A DNA stretch of 64,000 nt from Zeimonas sp046347945 (GCA_046347945.1 JAXMFB010000011.1:1-64000), one strand, 5' to 3'; positions 1 to 9,139 are shown, numbered from the stretch's first letter. Notes: generated by a model not told the origin, from the sequence alone. Numbers and translations: made by a program.

Positions 1-124
1 TAGACCTTCCCCGGGGCGGCGCGGGCGCGGTATCCGTTCACCAGTGACTCGTCCTTGTTGAAGGGCGTGATTGGCGCGGGGCCGGACTGTCAATTCGAGC
101 GGCGGGCACGGCGTTCCGCAAGGA

Positions 125-811
125 TCATTCGCGGTCTCGGTCTGCACCGCTCGGCACAGCCAGCCGTTGAGCGGTCACGAGCAGTACCGGATATTCGCGC
201 GTCGAGCCATCCTCTCGTGACTTGCGAATCCGATGCGCGATGCGCACCCGGACCTCTGCGAAACCGGCGGCTTCGAACCAGCGCGTGAGCTCGGCGGGTT
301 CGAACCCGTGATGCATCACGCCGGGCACGTCGGGGCCGTGGAAACTGCCGTCCTCCTTTGCGAGATCCGCGAAGGCGATCCGGCCGCCGGGGGAGAGCGC
401 GCCGTGCACGCGCGCGACCAGGCCCGCAACGTCCTCGATGTGATGCAGGGTCATGCTGCTGAAGACGAAATCGAATGCCCCGGCTGGCATCCGCCGCGCG
501 AGATCCGCCTCCATCGGCTCGACGTTGCGGATGCCGAGTTCCCGCAGCTTGCGGCGCAGCACGTCGAGCATGCCCGCCGAGTTGTCCATTGCAAGCAGGT
601 GCCCGACGCTGGGCGCGACCAATCCGGTGACCAGTCCGGTTCCGCAGCCGAATTCCATCGCCCGCTCGGTGCCCGCAAGCGGGACGGCCTCGAGGATCGC
701 ATTCGCGACAGCGCGACCCAGCGCCGTGCGCCCGGGGTCTTCCTCCCAGGTCGACGCAACGGCATCGAAATGCGCCGCGCTGGCGCGACTCGCGGCGTGC
801 GACTCGGTCAT
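125..811 (-). CDS. class I SAM-dependent methyltransferase
   Basis: A 228-residue protein with the class I methyltransferase fold (Methyltransf_11/25 type). The glycine-rich SAM-binding motif EFGCGTG lies near residue 53, followed by an acidic strand end (LLAMDNS) and the post-motif region FVFSSMTLHHIED, typical of small-molecule methyltransferases. No substrate-specific domain is visible, so the acceptor is unknown. It is a soluble cytoplasmic protein without signal peptide or membrane segment. The ATG at 811 is used because the family's N-terminal helix (AAHFDAVASTWEED) begins just after it. It stands alone on the minus strand, about 290 bp downstream of the DUF1993 gene. Fold confident, function open. 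Confidence 0.85.
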   Translation of the reverse strand: MTESHAASRASAAHFDAVASTWEEDPGRTALGRAVANAILEAVPLAGTERAMEFGCGTGLVTGLVAPSVGHLLAMDNSAGMLDVLRRKLRELGIRNVEPMEADLARRMPAGAFDFVFSSMTLHHIEDVAGLVARVHGALSPGGRIAFADLAKEDGSFHGPDVPGVMHHGFEPAELTRWFEAAGFAEVRVRIAHRIRKSREDGSTREYPVLLVTAQRLAVPSGADRDRE

Positions 812-1098
812 ACCGGACTCCTGACCCAGGGGGGAATTGCTCCTGGACCTGCAATGATAGGGAATTCGCGGCGCAGCCGCGCAAATGCACGATGCCCGGC
901 CTCCGCAATTTCGACGACCGTCACGATGCCCTCGCGCGACCTGCTGCTGCTCGACACGATCAACGCCATCGAAGGCACGCGCGCCGGCGCCGGCGTACGC
1001 AACGAAGGCTGTTCATAGGGCGCTCGCGGCACGATCGAAAGGCTCGACCACGGCCGCTGACGAGGCTGCGCCCCCGGGCCGCCGCGATGGCGCGCTCG

Positions 1099-1605
1099 TC
1101 AGGGATTGCCGAGAAAATCGCGCTTGCCGATCGGCACGCCGTTCTGGCGCAGGATGTTGTAGGCCGTCGTCGCGTGGAAGTACACGTTCGGCATCGAATG
1201 GCCCAGCAGCAATTGCATTCCCTTGTAGCGCGTTTCCTTGCCGGTGACCGGAAGCACGATTTCCTTGTCCTCGGTGCCGTCGATCAGCCCCGGCGGCACG
1301 CTGCGGATGAACTCGACGGTGCGGGCGATGCGTACCTTCAATTCGGTCAGCGTCTTCTCGTCGTCTTCGTAGTACGGCACCTCCATCCCCGCCAGGCGTG
1401 CCACGACGCTTCGCGCCTTGTCGCAGGCGATCTGCACCTGCTTCGAGAACGGATACATGTCGGCGATGAGCCGGCAATCCATCAGCGTGCGAACATCGGT
1501 CTTTCCCGCATCGACGTGCGCCTGGGCCTTGTCGAGGATCCTCGACAGGTTTTCGAGGATATTCGCCAGGCGCGGAACGCTGGCCTGATACATCGAGATA
1601 TTCAT
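1099..1605 (-). CDS. DUF1993 family protein
   Basis: A 168-residue soluble protein that starts MNISMYQASVPR and has the DUF1993 pattern: an N-terminal helix with a conserved Tyr/Gln, the central MDCRLIADMYPFSKQ segment, and the C-terminal HSMPNVYFHATTAYNILR helix. DUF1993 proteins are small helical-bundle proteins of the DinB-like group and have no established reaction. The ATG at 1605 is preferred over a much longer upstream open frame because it begins the conserved domain exactly. It lies 53 bp downstream of gltL on the same strand and could be read through from the gltIJKL operon, but nothing in the protein links it to transport. Confidence 0.8.
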   Translation of the reverse strand: MNISMYQASVPRLANILENLSRILDKAQAHVDAGKTDVRTLMDCRLIADMYPFSKQVQIACDKARSVVARLAGMEVPYYEDDEKTLTELKVRIARTVEFIRSVPPGLIDGTEDKEIVLPVTGKETRYKGMQLLLGHSMPNVYFHATTAYNILRQNGVPIGKRDFLGNP

Positions 1606-1658
1606 GAAGGCGCCTCCATCTGTCGTCCTGTCCCGAGCGCTCGCGCCGCGGGGCCGCG

Positions 1659-2399
1659 TCAGTGCGCCAGGATCTTGCCGAGGAAATGGCGCGCCCGCTC
1701 GCTGCGGGCTTCGATGTTGCCGAAGAATTCCTTCGTGGGACAGTCCTCGACGATGCGGCCGGCGTCCATGAACACCACCCGATCGGACACGCTGCGCGCG
1801 AAGCCCATCTCGTGGGTGACGACCATCATGGTCATGCCCTCCTTGGCCAGGCCGACCATGACCTCGAGCACCTCGCCGACCATCTCGGGGTCGAGCGCGG
1901 AGGTGGGCTCGTCGAACAGCATGGCGATCGGGTCCATGCACAGCGCGCGGGCGATCGCCACGCGCTGCTGTTGGCCGCCGGAGAGTTGGCCGGGAAACTT
2001 GTCGCGTTGCGAGGCGAGCCCGACGCGTTCGAGGTAGTGCATGGCCTTGGTGGCCGCCTCGGACTTGCTGCGCCCGAGCACCTTCACCTGGGCCAGGCGC
2101 AGGTTCTCGAGCACCGAGAGATGCGGGAACAGCTCGAAGTGCTGGAACACCATGCCGACCCGCGAGCGCAGCCTGGGAAGGTCGGTGCCGCGTGCCGACA
2201 CCGAGATTCCGTCGACCACGACGTCGCCCTTCTGGAAGGGTTCGAGCGCGTTGACGCACTTGATCAGCGTCGACTTCCCCGAGCCCGAAGGCCCACAGAC
2301 CACCACCACTTCGCCCTTGTCGACGTGGGTCGTGCAGTCGGCGAGCACCTGGAACTCGCCATACCACTTGCTGACGGCGCGGATGTCGATCATCGGCAT
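1659..2399 (-). CDS. gltL: glutamate/aspartate ABC transporter ATPase GltL
   Basis: A 246-residue ABC ATPase of the polar amino acid uptake (PAAT) family. Walker A is GPSGSGKST near residue 36, the Q-loop follows in FQHFELFPHL, the signature is LSGGQQQRV, and Walker B with catalytic Glu is LFDEPTSALDPE; the switch His is in VVTHEMGFA. The length matches E. coli GltL (241). It powers import through the GltJ/GltK permease pair at the inner membrane. It is the last transporter gene of the minus-strand gltI-gltJ-gltK-gltL operon, 19 bp after gltK. A second ATG three codons in (MIDIRAV) is also possible. Confidence 0.93.
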   Translation of the reverse strand: MPMIDIRAVSKWYGEFQVLADCTTHVDKGEVVVVCGPSGSGKSTLIKCVNALEPFQKGDVVVDGISVSARGTDLPRLRSRVGMVFQHFELFPHLSVLENLRLAQVKVLGRSKSEAATKAMHYLERVGLASQRDKFPGQLSGGQQQRVAIARALCMDPIAMLFDEPTSALDPEMVGEVLEVMVGLAKEGMTMMVVTHEMGFARSVSDRVVFMDAGRIVEDCPTKEFFGNIEARSERARHFLGKILAH

Positions 2400-2418
2400 G
2401 TCGATTTGCCTCGCAGGC

Positions 2419-3105
2419 TCAACGGATGATGGCGATGCGCCGGTTCAGCGCCTTCACGGCCAGGGACAGCGCGTAGCTCAGCACGAAATAGACCACTGCC
2501 ACCAGCGTGTACATCTCGACGAGGCGGCTGTCGCGCTGGGCGATCTTGACCGCGGCGCCCACGAGGTCGGTGACGTTGAGCAACGCCACCAGCGAGACGT
2601 CCTGGAACAGCACGATGGTCTGCGTGAGCAGCACGGGAAGCATGTTGCGCAGCGCCTGCGGCAGGATGACCAGGCGCATTGCCTGTGCGTAGTTCAGGCC
2701 GATGGCGTACGCCGCGCCGAGTTGCCCCTTGGGGATGCTCTGGATGCCCGCGCGCACGATCTCGCAGAAGTACGCGCCCTCGAACAGGATGAACGTGACG
2801 TAGGCGGAACGGTCGGGGCCGATCTTGGGTGGATAGGCGGCGCCGCTCACCCACTGCAGCATCACCGGCACGAGGAAGTAGAACCAGAAGATGACCAGCA
2901 GCAGCGGCACCGAGCGCATCAGGTTCACGTAGGCGGCGGCGGCCCACGCCAGCGGCGCGATGCCGGACAGGCGCGCCAGCGCCAGCAGGATGCCCCACAG
3001 CGTGCCGCCGATGGCGGCGACCACGGTGAGCTGGACGGTATACGACAGGCCCTTCATCAGGAAGGGCAGCGAGGCCGAGATGGATGCCCAGTCGAACCCT
3101 TCCAT
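2419..3105 (-). CDS. gltK: glutamate/aspartate ABC transporter permease GltK
   Basis: A 228-residue inner-membrane permease of the His/Glu/Gln/Arg/opine family. Hydrophobic segments lie near residues 20-45, 60-80 and 190-215. The cytoplasmic EAA-like loop that docks on GltL is seen as GAAYAIGLNYAQAMRLVILP. The length matches E. coli GltK (224). It pairs with GltJ, whose stop lies 3 bp upstream of this start, so the two are surely co-transcribed and probably translationally coupled. The assignment as GltK rather than another PAAT permease rests on the full operon order gltI-J-K-L and the clearly GltI-like receptor. Confidence 0.92.
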   Translation of the reverse strand: MEGFDWASISASLPFLMKGLSYTVQLTVVAAIGGTLWGILLALARLSGIAPLAWAAAAYVNLMRSVPLLLVIFWFYFLVPVMLQWVSGAAYPPKIGPDRSAYVTFILFEGAYFCEIVRAGIQSIPKGQLGAAYAIGLNYAQAMRLVILPQALRNMLPVLLTQTIVLFQDVSLVALLNVTDLVGAAVKIAQRDSRLVEMYTLVAVVYFVLSYALSLAVKALNRRIAIIR

Positions 3106-3108
3106 GGC

Positions 3109-3837
3109 CTAGCGCCTGCCGCCGAGATAGCCGGGTACGGCCGTGGCGCGCTCGAGCCAGGCGAATACCCGGTTGATGGCGAACGCCACCAGCACGTAGA
3201 GCACGGTGGCGGCGCCGAAGGCGGCGAAATAGCGGAAGGTCATCTCGCCCATCTCGCGCGTGCGGAAGAAGAGCTCGGCCAGGCCGATCGAGTAGGCCAC
3301 CGCCGAGTTCTTCACCAGGTTCATCGACTCGGACGTGAGCGGCGGAATGACGATGCGAAACGCCATCGGCAGCAGCACGTAGCGATACGTCTGCGCTTCG
3401 GTCAGGCCCATTGCGTAACCGGCCATGCGCTGGCCGCGCGGCAGCGACAGGATGCCGGACTTGACCTGCTCGGCGATGCGCGCGGAGGTGAACAGCCCGA
3501 GGCAGACCACCGAGAGGAGCAGCTGGAAGCGGGTCGGATCCATCTCGACCGCCATGCGCTTGAGCGGCGGGACGAATTCGGGGATGACGAAGTACCAGAG
3601 AAAGAACTGCACCAGCAACGGAATGTTGCGGAACAGTTCGACCCAGGCGTCGCCCAGCGCGACCACCCAGCGCTGGTTGGTCGTGCGCAGCACGCCCAGC
3701 AGCGAGCCGAGCACCATCGCGACGATCCACGACAGCGCCACGAGCGCCAGCGTGTACTCCAGCCCCGAGAGCAGCGACATCGCCCACGTCGTGTCGCCGT
3801 CCGGTGTCTCCTCGCCGAAGATGCCGAGGCCGAGCAT
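3109..3837 (-). CDS. gltJ: glutamate/aspartate ABC transporter permease GltJ
   Basis: A 242-residue PAAT-family permease and partner of GltK. It opens with a short non-membrane stretch (LGIFGEETPDGDTT) typical of GltJ, followed by membrane helices. The docking loop is GYAMGLTEAQTYRYVLLPMA, which carries the EAA-type Gly. The conserved RNIPLLVQ motif of the family is present near residue 90. The length is close to E. coli GltJ (246). It sits 26 bp downstream of gltI and 3 bp upstream of gltK on the minus strand. Confidence 0.92.
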   Translation of the reverse strand: MLGLGIFGEETPDGDTTWAMSLLSGLEYTLALVALSWIVAMVLGSLLGVLRTTNQRWVVALGDAWVELFRNIPLLVQFFLWYFVIPEFVPPLKRMAVEMDPTRFQLLLSVVCLGLFTSARIAEQVKSGILSLPRGQRMAGYAMGLTEAQTYRYVLLPMAFRIVIPPLTSESMNLVKNSAVAYSIGLAELFFRTREMGEMTFRYFAAFGAATVLYVLVAFAINRVFAWLERATAVPGYLGGRR

Positions 3838-3863
3838 GGCCGCCCTTCAGGCCTGGCGTGCGT

Positions 3864-4760
3864 CTACTCGACGCCCTTGTCGTTCGGATTGGCGAACGCT
3901 TCCTTGTTCGCAGCGTTCTCGGGGAAGTTCAGGTTGATGCCCTTGGGCGGAATGGCGCTGGTGAACCACTTGCTGTAGAGCCGGTGGATTTCGTCGGACT
4001 TCATCACGGCGCCGATGGTCTTGTCGACCAGCGCCTTGAACTGCGGGTCGTTCTTACGCAGCATCATGCTGTAGGGCTCGCTGCGCAGCGAGCCGGCCAG
4101 AATCCTGTAGCCCGACGGATCCTTGGAGTTCGCGATCTGGCCTGCCAGCAGGATGTCGTCCATCACGAACGCCACCGCCCGACCGTCGGCCATGAGGAGG
4201 AAACTCTCGGCGTGGTCCTTGCCGTAGATTTCCTTGAAGTCCGCGTCTTCGGCCTTGGCGTACTTCTTCAGCAGCGGCACGGACGTCGTGCCCGACGTGG
4301 TGACGATCGTCTTGCCCTTGAGTTGTTCGAAGCGCTCGATGCCCGAGTCCTTCTTCACCGCCGCCGAGACGTTGATGACGAAGTAGGTGGGTCCGAACGC
4401 CACCTGCTTCTGCCGCGCGACCGAGTTGGTGGTGGAGCCGCACTCGAGGTCGATGGTGCCGTTTTCCAGCAGCGGGATGCGGTTGCTCGACGTGACCGGC
4501 GTGTAGTTCACCTTCAGCGCGGGCGTCTTCAATTCGGCCTTCACCGCCTCGACGATCTTCCCGCACAGGTCGATCGCGTAGCCGATCGGCTTGCCGGCGT
4601 TGTCCAGGTACGAGAAGGGGATCGACGATTCGCGATAGCCCACGGTGATGGCGCCGGTCTCCTTCGCCTTTTGCAGCGTGCCGGTCAGCGCCTGGGCGTG
4701 CGCGGCAGCGGAAGCGATGGTCAGGCAGGCGAAGAGGGCCGCTTGCTTGAATGCCTTCAT
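3864..4760 (-). CDS. gltI: glutamate/aspartate periplasmic binding protein GltI
   Basis: A 298-residue type II periplasmic solute-binding protein (SBP family 3). A Sec signal peptide (basic MKAFKQ, hydrophobic core, AHA cleavage motif near residue 22) precedes the mature domain. Family-typical stretches are visible: TVGYRESSIPFSY, the Arg-containing TSSNRIPLLENGTIDLECGS, and the IYGKDHAESF hinge region. The ATG at 4760 is chosen over an upstream one at 4835 because it begins the signal peptide and has a purine-rich GAGAG about ten bases upstream. As first gene of the gltIJKL operon it delivers glutamate/aspartate to GltJK in the inner membrane. About 260 bp without a gene separate it from the MocR regulator. 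Confidence 0.93.
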   Translation of the reverse strand: MKAFKQAALFACLTIASAAAHAQALTGTLQKAKETGAITVGYRESSIPFSYLDNAGKPIGYAIDLCGKIVEAVKAELKTPALKVNYTPVTSSNRIPLLENGTIDLECGSTTNSVARQKQVAFGPTYFVINVSAAVKKDSGIERFEQLKGKTIVTTSGTTSVPLLKKYAKAEDADFKEIYGKDHAESFLLMADGRAVAFVMDDILLAGQIANSKDPSGYRILAGSLRSEPYSMMLRKNDPQFKALVDKTIGAVMKSDEIHRLYSKWFTSAIPPKGINLNFPENAANKEAFANPNDKGVE

Positions 4761-5019
4761 GGAGTTCTCTCGATCGATGGGGGTGGGCCGGATTGTCGCA
4801 GGTAGTGTAGCAATGACGGCGAACCGGCGCAGCATGCGCCGCTCCTGGTTCGTGGCAATCGGTTCAGCCAGGGCAACCGGGGGCCGCCTCTCGGCGCATC
4901 CGCCGATCAGCGGCGTCGTCGTGCAGGTCCCGGTGCGCGTGCCGAAACGAGCCGTTGGCAGGCATGGCGGTCACGACCATCTTCACCCCGAGCGAAGCGA
5001 TACGGGTTGTCGGATACGA

Positions 5020-6579
5020 TCAGGAAAAAGGCAGGAACCCGCCTGACGCAGCGCCTGGACCCACGTACGATTCGCGGGCTTCGTGAAATGCGAGTTGCAG
5101 TTGCTCGACTGCGAGTTCAATGGAGTCAGGGTCGATCTGGCTGAAGCAGATCTGCGCGTGCCTGTCGGTGTCGCCTTCGAGGAAGTAGGATGTCCCGCGA
5201 TGGAAGTTCACCCCGCGCGCCCTCGCGAAATGAAGCCATCGTGTGGCGCTGACAGATTCCGGGAGCGTCGCCCAGATCGAGAAGGCGCCTCCCGAGGGCT
5301 CGAATTTGAGTATCGATCCGAAATGCTTTCGAAGCGCGCGCAGAAGGGCCCGGTAGCGCTGGCCGTAGTGATCGCGCAATGTTTCCAGGTGGTGGTCGTA
5401 GGTGCCATCGCGCAGCAGGCTGTCCACGAGAAGCTGGCTTATCAATGATGTGTGGATGTCCTGCGCTTCCTTCGCCTGGACAAGCCGCGCCAATACTGCC
5501 GGGTGGGCGGCGATCCACCCAAGACGCAGCCCGGCGCCCAAGGTCTTGGAGAAGGTGCCGACGTAGATGACGAGTCCCTGCCGATCCAGAGCCTTGATCG
5601 GCTGAGGTGGCGGTTCCTCGTAGTACAGCGGGTTGGCGTATTCGTCCTCGACGACAGGAACCTTGTGCGCTTCAGCAAGGCGATACAGCCTCAGCCTTCG
5701 CTCATGCGCCAGCGTCGTGCCGGTAGGTACCTGAAAGGTCGGCACGGTGTACACGAGCTTGGGGCGATGATCGCGGAGCATCGCCTGAAACTGGTCGACC
5801 TTCAGCCCGTTGTCGTCCAAAGGAATCGTGAGGATCTTCGCACCGAACATCCGGAATACCCGCGACGCACCCGGATACCCCGGATTCGCCATGACCACGG
5901 TGTCGCCTGGCTGAACCAGCAGTGAGCAAACAAGGCTCAGGGCCTGCTGGGTCCCGTTGCAGATCAGGATCTCGCGTGATTCGATGTTCATGCCGTTGCG
6001 TCTTGCGCGCGCGGCAAGCTGGACCCGCAAGGAATGGAGGCCCTGGGGATGTCCATACGCCAAAGCGTCCCTCGGAAGTGATGCCGCCAGGCGTTGGAGG
6101 GCGTCCTTGATCAGGGGATAGCTGAGACGATGGTCGGACAAGGGCAAGTCCATTGCGAAGCGCGCTTGGGCATTCGAGGGGCTGCCATTCTCGGGTACCC
6201 ATTCGAAGCTCGGGTCCGTATCCAGGATCGCGGGCCTCGGCGCTCCAAGGCGTGAGTTCACCTCCACGAGAAGTGGTTGCCAGAAGTCCTCGCCGGTAGT
6301 GGTCGGCTCTTCACTCGCGCCGATGCTCGGCGCGGCGCGCACGAAGGTGCCCCTGCCCGGGCCACCTTGAAGCAGTCCTTCCCGGGTGAGATGCGCGTAG
6401 GCGTGCGCGACCGAACCTCGGTTCACCCCGAGTTGGTGCGCAAGCGCGCGCACCGGTTGCAGTCTGGTGCCCGGGGCGAGTTCGCCGCTTCGAATCCGTT
6501 CCTCGACCCAGCGCGAGATCTGCAGGTAGAGCGGCTGGTTCGGCTCGTCCGACGAGTGGAAAGACTGCGCATCGAGCAT
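5020..6579 (-). CDS. MocR/PdxR-type GntR regulator with aminotransferase-like domain
   Basis: A 519-residue fusion of an N-terminal GntR winged helix-turn-helix (about residues 17-80, with GVNRGSVAHAYAHL as the recognition region) and a fold-type I PLP aminotransferase-like domain (about 130-500). The PLP Schiff-base lysine is K345 in GTFSKTLGAGLR and the pyridine-N aspartate is D312 in VVEDEYANP, so effector sensing through PLP looks intact. MocR regulators such as GabR and PdxR sense PLP adducts of amino compounds and bind paired direct repeats. The gene diverges from the amide-type ABC transporter and amidase operon across a 353 bp gap that contains such a repeat pair (6640-6671). I infer that it controls that operon; the ligand is unknown. 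Confidence 0.92.
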   Translation of the reverse strand: MLDAQSFHSSDEPNQPLYLQISRWVEERIRSGELAPGTRLQPVRALAHQLGVNRGSVAHAYAHLTREGLLQGGPGRGTFVRAAPSIGASEEPTTTGEDFWQPLLVEVNSRLGAPRPAILDTDPSFEWVPENGSPSNAQARFAMDLPLSDHRLSYPLIKDALQRLAASLPRDALAYGHPQGLHSLRVQLAARARRNGMNIESREILICNGTQQALSLVCSLLVQPGDTVVMANPGYPGASRVFRMFGAKILTIPLDDNGLKVDQFQAMLRDHRPKLVYTVPTFQVPTGTTLAHERRLRLYRLAEAHKVPVVEDEYANPLYYEEPPPQPIKALDRQGLVIYVGTFSKTLGAGLRLGWIAAHPAVLARLVQAKEAQDIHTSLISQLLVDSLLRDGTYDHHLETLRDHYGQRYRALLRALRKHFGSILKFEPSGGAFSIWATLPESVSATRWLHFARARGVNFHRGTSYFLEGDTDRHAQICFSQIDPDSIELAVEQLQLAFHEARESYVGPGAASGGFLPFS

Positions 6580-6639
6580 GTCTACTCCCTGTCCCAGAGT
6601 CCGGGCCCGAGTTGAGACAACTGATCAGGTTTGACATTC

Positions 6640-6671
6640 ATGTACCGGATTGTCATAGAACAATGTACTGG
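6640..6671. promoter_or_regulatory. paired direct repeats, candidate MocR operator
   Basis: Two near-identical 9-mers in the same orientation, ATGTACCGG at 6640-6648 and ATGTACTGG at 6663-6671, lie 23 bp apart start to start, about two helical turns. They sit 61 bp upstream of the regulator's start codon. MocR family proteins are known to bind direct repeats of roughly this geometry. A TTGACA hexamer at 6631-6636 abuts the first repeat, though no good -10 follows it. The role is inferred from position and pattern only. Confidence 0.5.
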
Positions 6672-6819
6672 TTGGCCGAGGCGAGGCGGCTTGGCCTCGG
6701 AGCATTCGCGACCGGCCTGATCGGCCGGTTCCTACTCGAAAAACGTCGGGATTCTGGCTCGACCCGGATTGTAGCCGCTAAGTCCCCGATTTGCCGTGGG
6801 CGGTTCCCCGAGTAAATTG

Positions 6820-6868
6820 TGACAAGTGTGTCATACCTGTTGACAATGTGACATCTTTGCCAAAGAAT
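6820..6868 (+). promoter_or_regulatory. sigma-70-like promoter of the amide transporter operon
   Basis: TTGACA at 6840-6845 and AAGAAT at 6863-6868 are separated by 17 bp, a good sigma-70 fit. They would start a transcript about 58 bases before the substrate-binding-protein ATG at 6933, which has AGGAG at 6922-6926. Just upstream is an inverted repeat, TGACA-AGTG-TGTCA (6820-6833), overlapping the region where an activator would bind. The remaining DNA between the two divergent genes (6580-6932) holds no gene. Confidence 0.55.
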
Positions 6869-6932
6869 CTGTCGGAGGGATGTTCGGACGGTCCTCGTCC
6901 GGCGGGTCGGTCGCAGTCAACAGGAGAGGCGA

Positions 6933-8252
6933 ATGAAACGAAATGGCGGCAATGGGGGCGTTCCTCACGCAGTGGGGCAAGCCGAGGCGGAACAAGGTTC
7001 TGGCGGACGGCGAAGCTTCCTGAAGAGCTCCGCCCTGATCGCTGGCGGTGCAGCGATCGGGTATCCACTGGCTGGTCTCGGGCAAGGCAAGGGCAGTGGC
7101 AAGCCGATCGAGGTTGCCAGCATGTTCGACCTCACGGGCAACCTGAACATCTACGGCGTTCAGGCCATGAACGTGTCCAGGTATGCGATCGAGAGCATCA
7201 ACAAGAACGGTGGCGTTCTTGGCAGACCGCTGAAGCTTCACACGTACGACACCCAATCGAAGATCGAGTTGTACTCGCGCTACTCGCAGGAGATCGGCGC
7301 CAACGACGCGATCGCTGCCGTGGTCGGGTGCTTCACCGGGGCCTCGCGAGAAGCTTCAAGGCCGATCCTGAGCCGCTATCGGAAGATCCTGTTCTTCCCG
7401 ACGATCGACGAAGGCGGCGAGTGCGACAAGTTCACCTTCATGCAGGGCACCGACTGCCTGCAACAGCAAACCCCATTGATCGACTGGGCCGCGAAGAACG
7501 TCGGCAAGACCTTCTACGTCGCTGCCGCGGACTATGTCTACGGACACGTGGCGACTGCGTGGACCAAGTCCTTGGTGCAGAAGGCCGGCGGAAAGATCGC
7601 GGGGATCGAGTTCATTCCCCTCGACGTGTCCGACTTCGGATCCACCATTCGGAAGATCCAGACCGCGGGGCCGGCGGTCGTGATGTCGCATCTCGTCGGC
7701 AACAACCACATCGCTTTCTATCGCCAGTTCGCGGCGGCCGGACTCAATGAGTCGATCCAGATCATCTCGCCCACCTTCGGTCTCGGCAACGAGCAGGAAG
7801 TCCTCTCTCCGAAGGAGAGCAAGGGCATCGTGGTTGCGTACTCCTACTTCGAGACGGTGGGCACACCGGAGAACAAGGCCTTCGTATCCGGCTTTCGCCA
7901 GGCAGTTCCGAATGCCGGGCCGATTCCGGATGCGCCGGTCCAGGTCTGGAACGGATGGCATCAGTGGAAAGCGGCTGTCGAGAAGGCGGGAACGACCGAT
8001 ATCGACAAGGTCGTGGCGGCGCTCGAATCGGGCGTTCCCTACGTCGGTCCCAGCGGCAAGGTCTTCACCGACGGGCCTTCGCATCGAAATGTCCAGGACG
8101 TTCATCTGGCGCGAATCGACGATCAGCGCCAGTACCAGATCTTCCATTCCTACCAGCAGGTGAATCCGAGCCGAGAGGTGGTGGGTGCGGGAAGTTGCGA
8201 TCTCACTGGAAAGGACAAGAAGTCGCACCGCATGATCCATCCCAAGATCTAG
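6933..8252 (+). CDS. urea/amide-type ABC transporter substrate-binding protein
   Basis: A 439-residue type I periplasmic binding protein (Peripla_BP_5, UrtA/AmiC/FmdD type). A twin-arginine-like signal, RRSFLK at about residues 27-32 followed by a hydrophobic stretch, suggests Tat export, as is common for this group. Family-typical segments include FDLTGNLNIYGVQ, THTYDTQSKIELY-like strand HTYDTQSKIELYSR, and AADYVYGHVATAW. Residue content fits receptors for urea, short-chain amides or formamide rather than branched-chain amino acids. It is the first gene of a five-gene plus-strand operon (receptor, permease, permease-ATPase fusion, ATPase, amidase). The ATG has an AGGAG seven bases ahead. The substrate is inferred from the amidase in the operon. 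Confidence 0.88.
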   Translation: MKRNGGNGGVPHAVGQAEAEQGSGGRRSFLKSSALIAGGAAIGYPLAGLGQGKGSGKPIEVASMFDLTGNLNIYGVQAMNVSRYAIESINKNGGVLGRPLKLHTYDTQSKIELYSRYSQEIGANDAIAAVVGCFTGASREASRPILSRYRKILFFPTIDEGGECDKFTFMQGTDCLQQQTPLIDWAAKNVGKTFYVAAADYVYGHVATAWTKSLVQKAGGKIAGIEFIPLDVSDFGSTIRKIQTAGPAVVMSHLVGNNHIAFYRQFAAAGLNESIQIISPTFGLGNEQEVLSPKESKGIVVAYSYFETVGTPENKAFVSGFRQAVPNAGPIPDAPVQVWNGWHQWKAAVEKAGTTDIDKVVAALESGVPYVGPSGKVFTDGPSHRNVQDVHLARIDDQRQYQIFHSYQQVNPSREVVGAGSCDLTGKDKKSHRMIHPKI

Positions 8253-8269
8253 ACGAGAGGGCGAGGAGC

Positions 8270-9139
8270 ATGAATGACATCGTCGTCGTCGCGTTCTCGG
8301 TCCTGACCAGTGTCGCCATCCTGATCCTGGTGTCGCTGGGATTGGCCGTGATCTTCGGGCTGATGCGCATCGTGAACATGGCGCACGGGGAGTTCGTGAT
8401 GATCGGCGCCTTTACGGTCACCACGCTCGTGAGAAGCGGCGGGCTATCGGTCTGGCTGGCAATCCTGATTGCCCCGATCGTGAGTGCCGCAATCGGGCTG
8501 ATCGTGGAGGCACTGCTGATACGTCCCCTGTACGGCCGACGACTTGTCGACACGCTCCTCGTCACTTTCGGCGTGAGCCTCATCCTCTTTCAGATCGCCG
8601 TGAACGTGTTCGGCACGACCTCACCCGGTATCGAGACACCAATGGGAGCCATCAAGGTCGGTGACTACTCGGTGGCCGTCTACTCGTCGGTGTTTCTTCC
8701 GATCGCGGCGATCGCCGTCATGATCGCCCTCTATCTCGTCTTCAAGCGCACCCGCTACGGACTTCTCGCGCGAGCAACCGCCCAGAACCAGGAAATGGCA
8801 AGCGCGCTCGGGGTGTACTCGAGGCGCGTGAACGTCATTACGTTCGCGCTGGGTTGCGCCCTGGCTGGCCTGAGCGGTGGTCTCCTTGCGCCCATCGTCG
8901 CCGTGAGTCCGAGCCTCGGGCAGAACTACGTCGCGCAAGCCTTCATGACCGTGGTAACGGGAGGGCCGGCCTTCCTGCTTGGAACGGCGACGGCCTCCGC
9001 GCTTCTTGGCACCGTGGCGAACATCGTCTCTCAAGTGATGACGACGCTCTGGGGTCTGACTGCGCTCTTCCTCACCGCGATGGTTCTCATCCGCTTCCTG
9101 CCGAATGGTCTGTCGGGATCATTCAGGCGGCAGTTCTAG
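8270..9139 (+). CDS. branched-chain/urea-type ABC transporter permease (LivH/UrtB class)
   Basis: A 289-residue inner-membrane permease of the HAAT family. The conserved start region ASLGLAVIFGLMRIVNMAHGE-like motif is seen as LGLAVIFGLMRIVNMAHGE, followed by about eight hydrophobic segments and the docking-loop region ALGVYSRRVNVITFALGCA. The ATG at 8270 is used because the domain begins immediately after it and GAGG precedes it. It starts 17 bp after the receptor stop and ends 10 bp before the next start, so it lies within one operon. It should form the transmembrane heterodimer with the permease half of the next protein. Confidence 0.88.
   Translation: MNDIVVVAFSVLTSVAILILVSLGLAVIFGLMRIVNMAHGEFVMIGAFTVTTLVRSGGLSVWLAILIAPIVSAAIGLIVEALLIRPLYGRRLVDTLLVTFGVSLILFQIAVNVFGTTSPGIETPMGAIKVGDYSVAVYSSVFLPIAAIAVMIALYLVFKRTRYGLLARATAQNQEMASALGVYSRRVNVITFALGCALAGLSGGLLAPIVAVSPSLGQNYVAQAFMTVVTGGPAFLLGTATASALLGTVANIVSQVMTTLWGLTALFLTAMVLIRFLPNGLSGSFRRQF

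Noticed and set aside
1..124. Possible gene fragment at the left edge on the minus strand
   Set aside because: A short frame near the edge has no start codon after an in-frame stop, and I recognise nothing in it.
812..1098. Short open frames between the methyltransferase and the DUF1993 gene
   Set aside because: No ribosome site, no recognisable domain, and overlapping alternatives on both strands.
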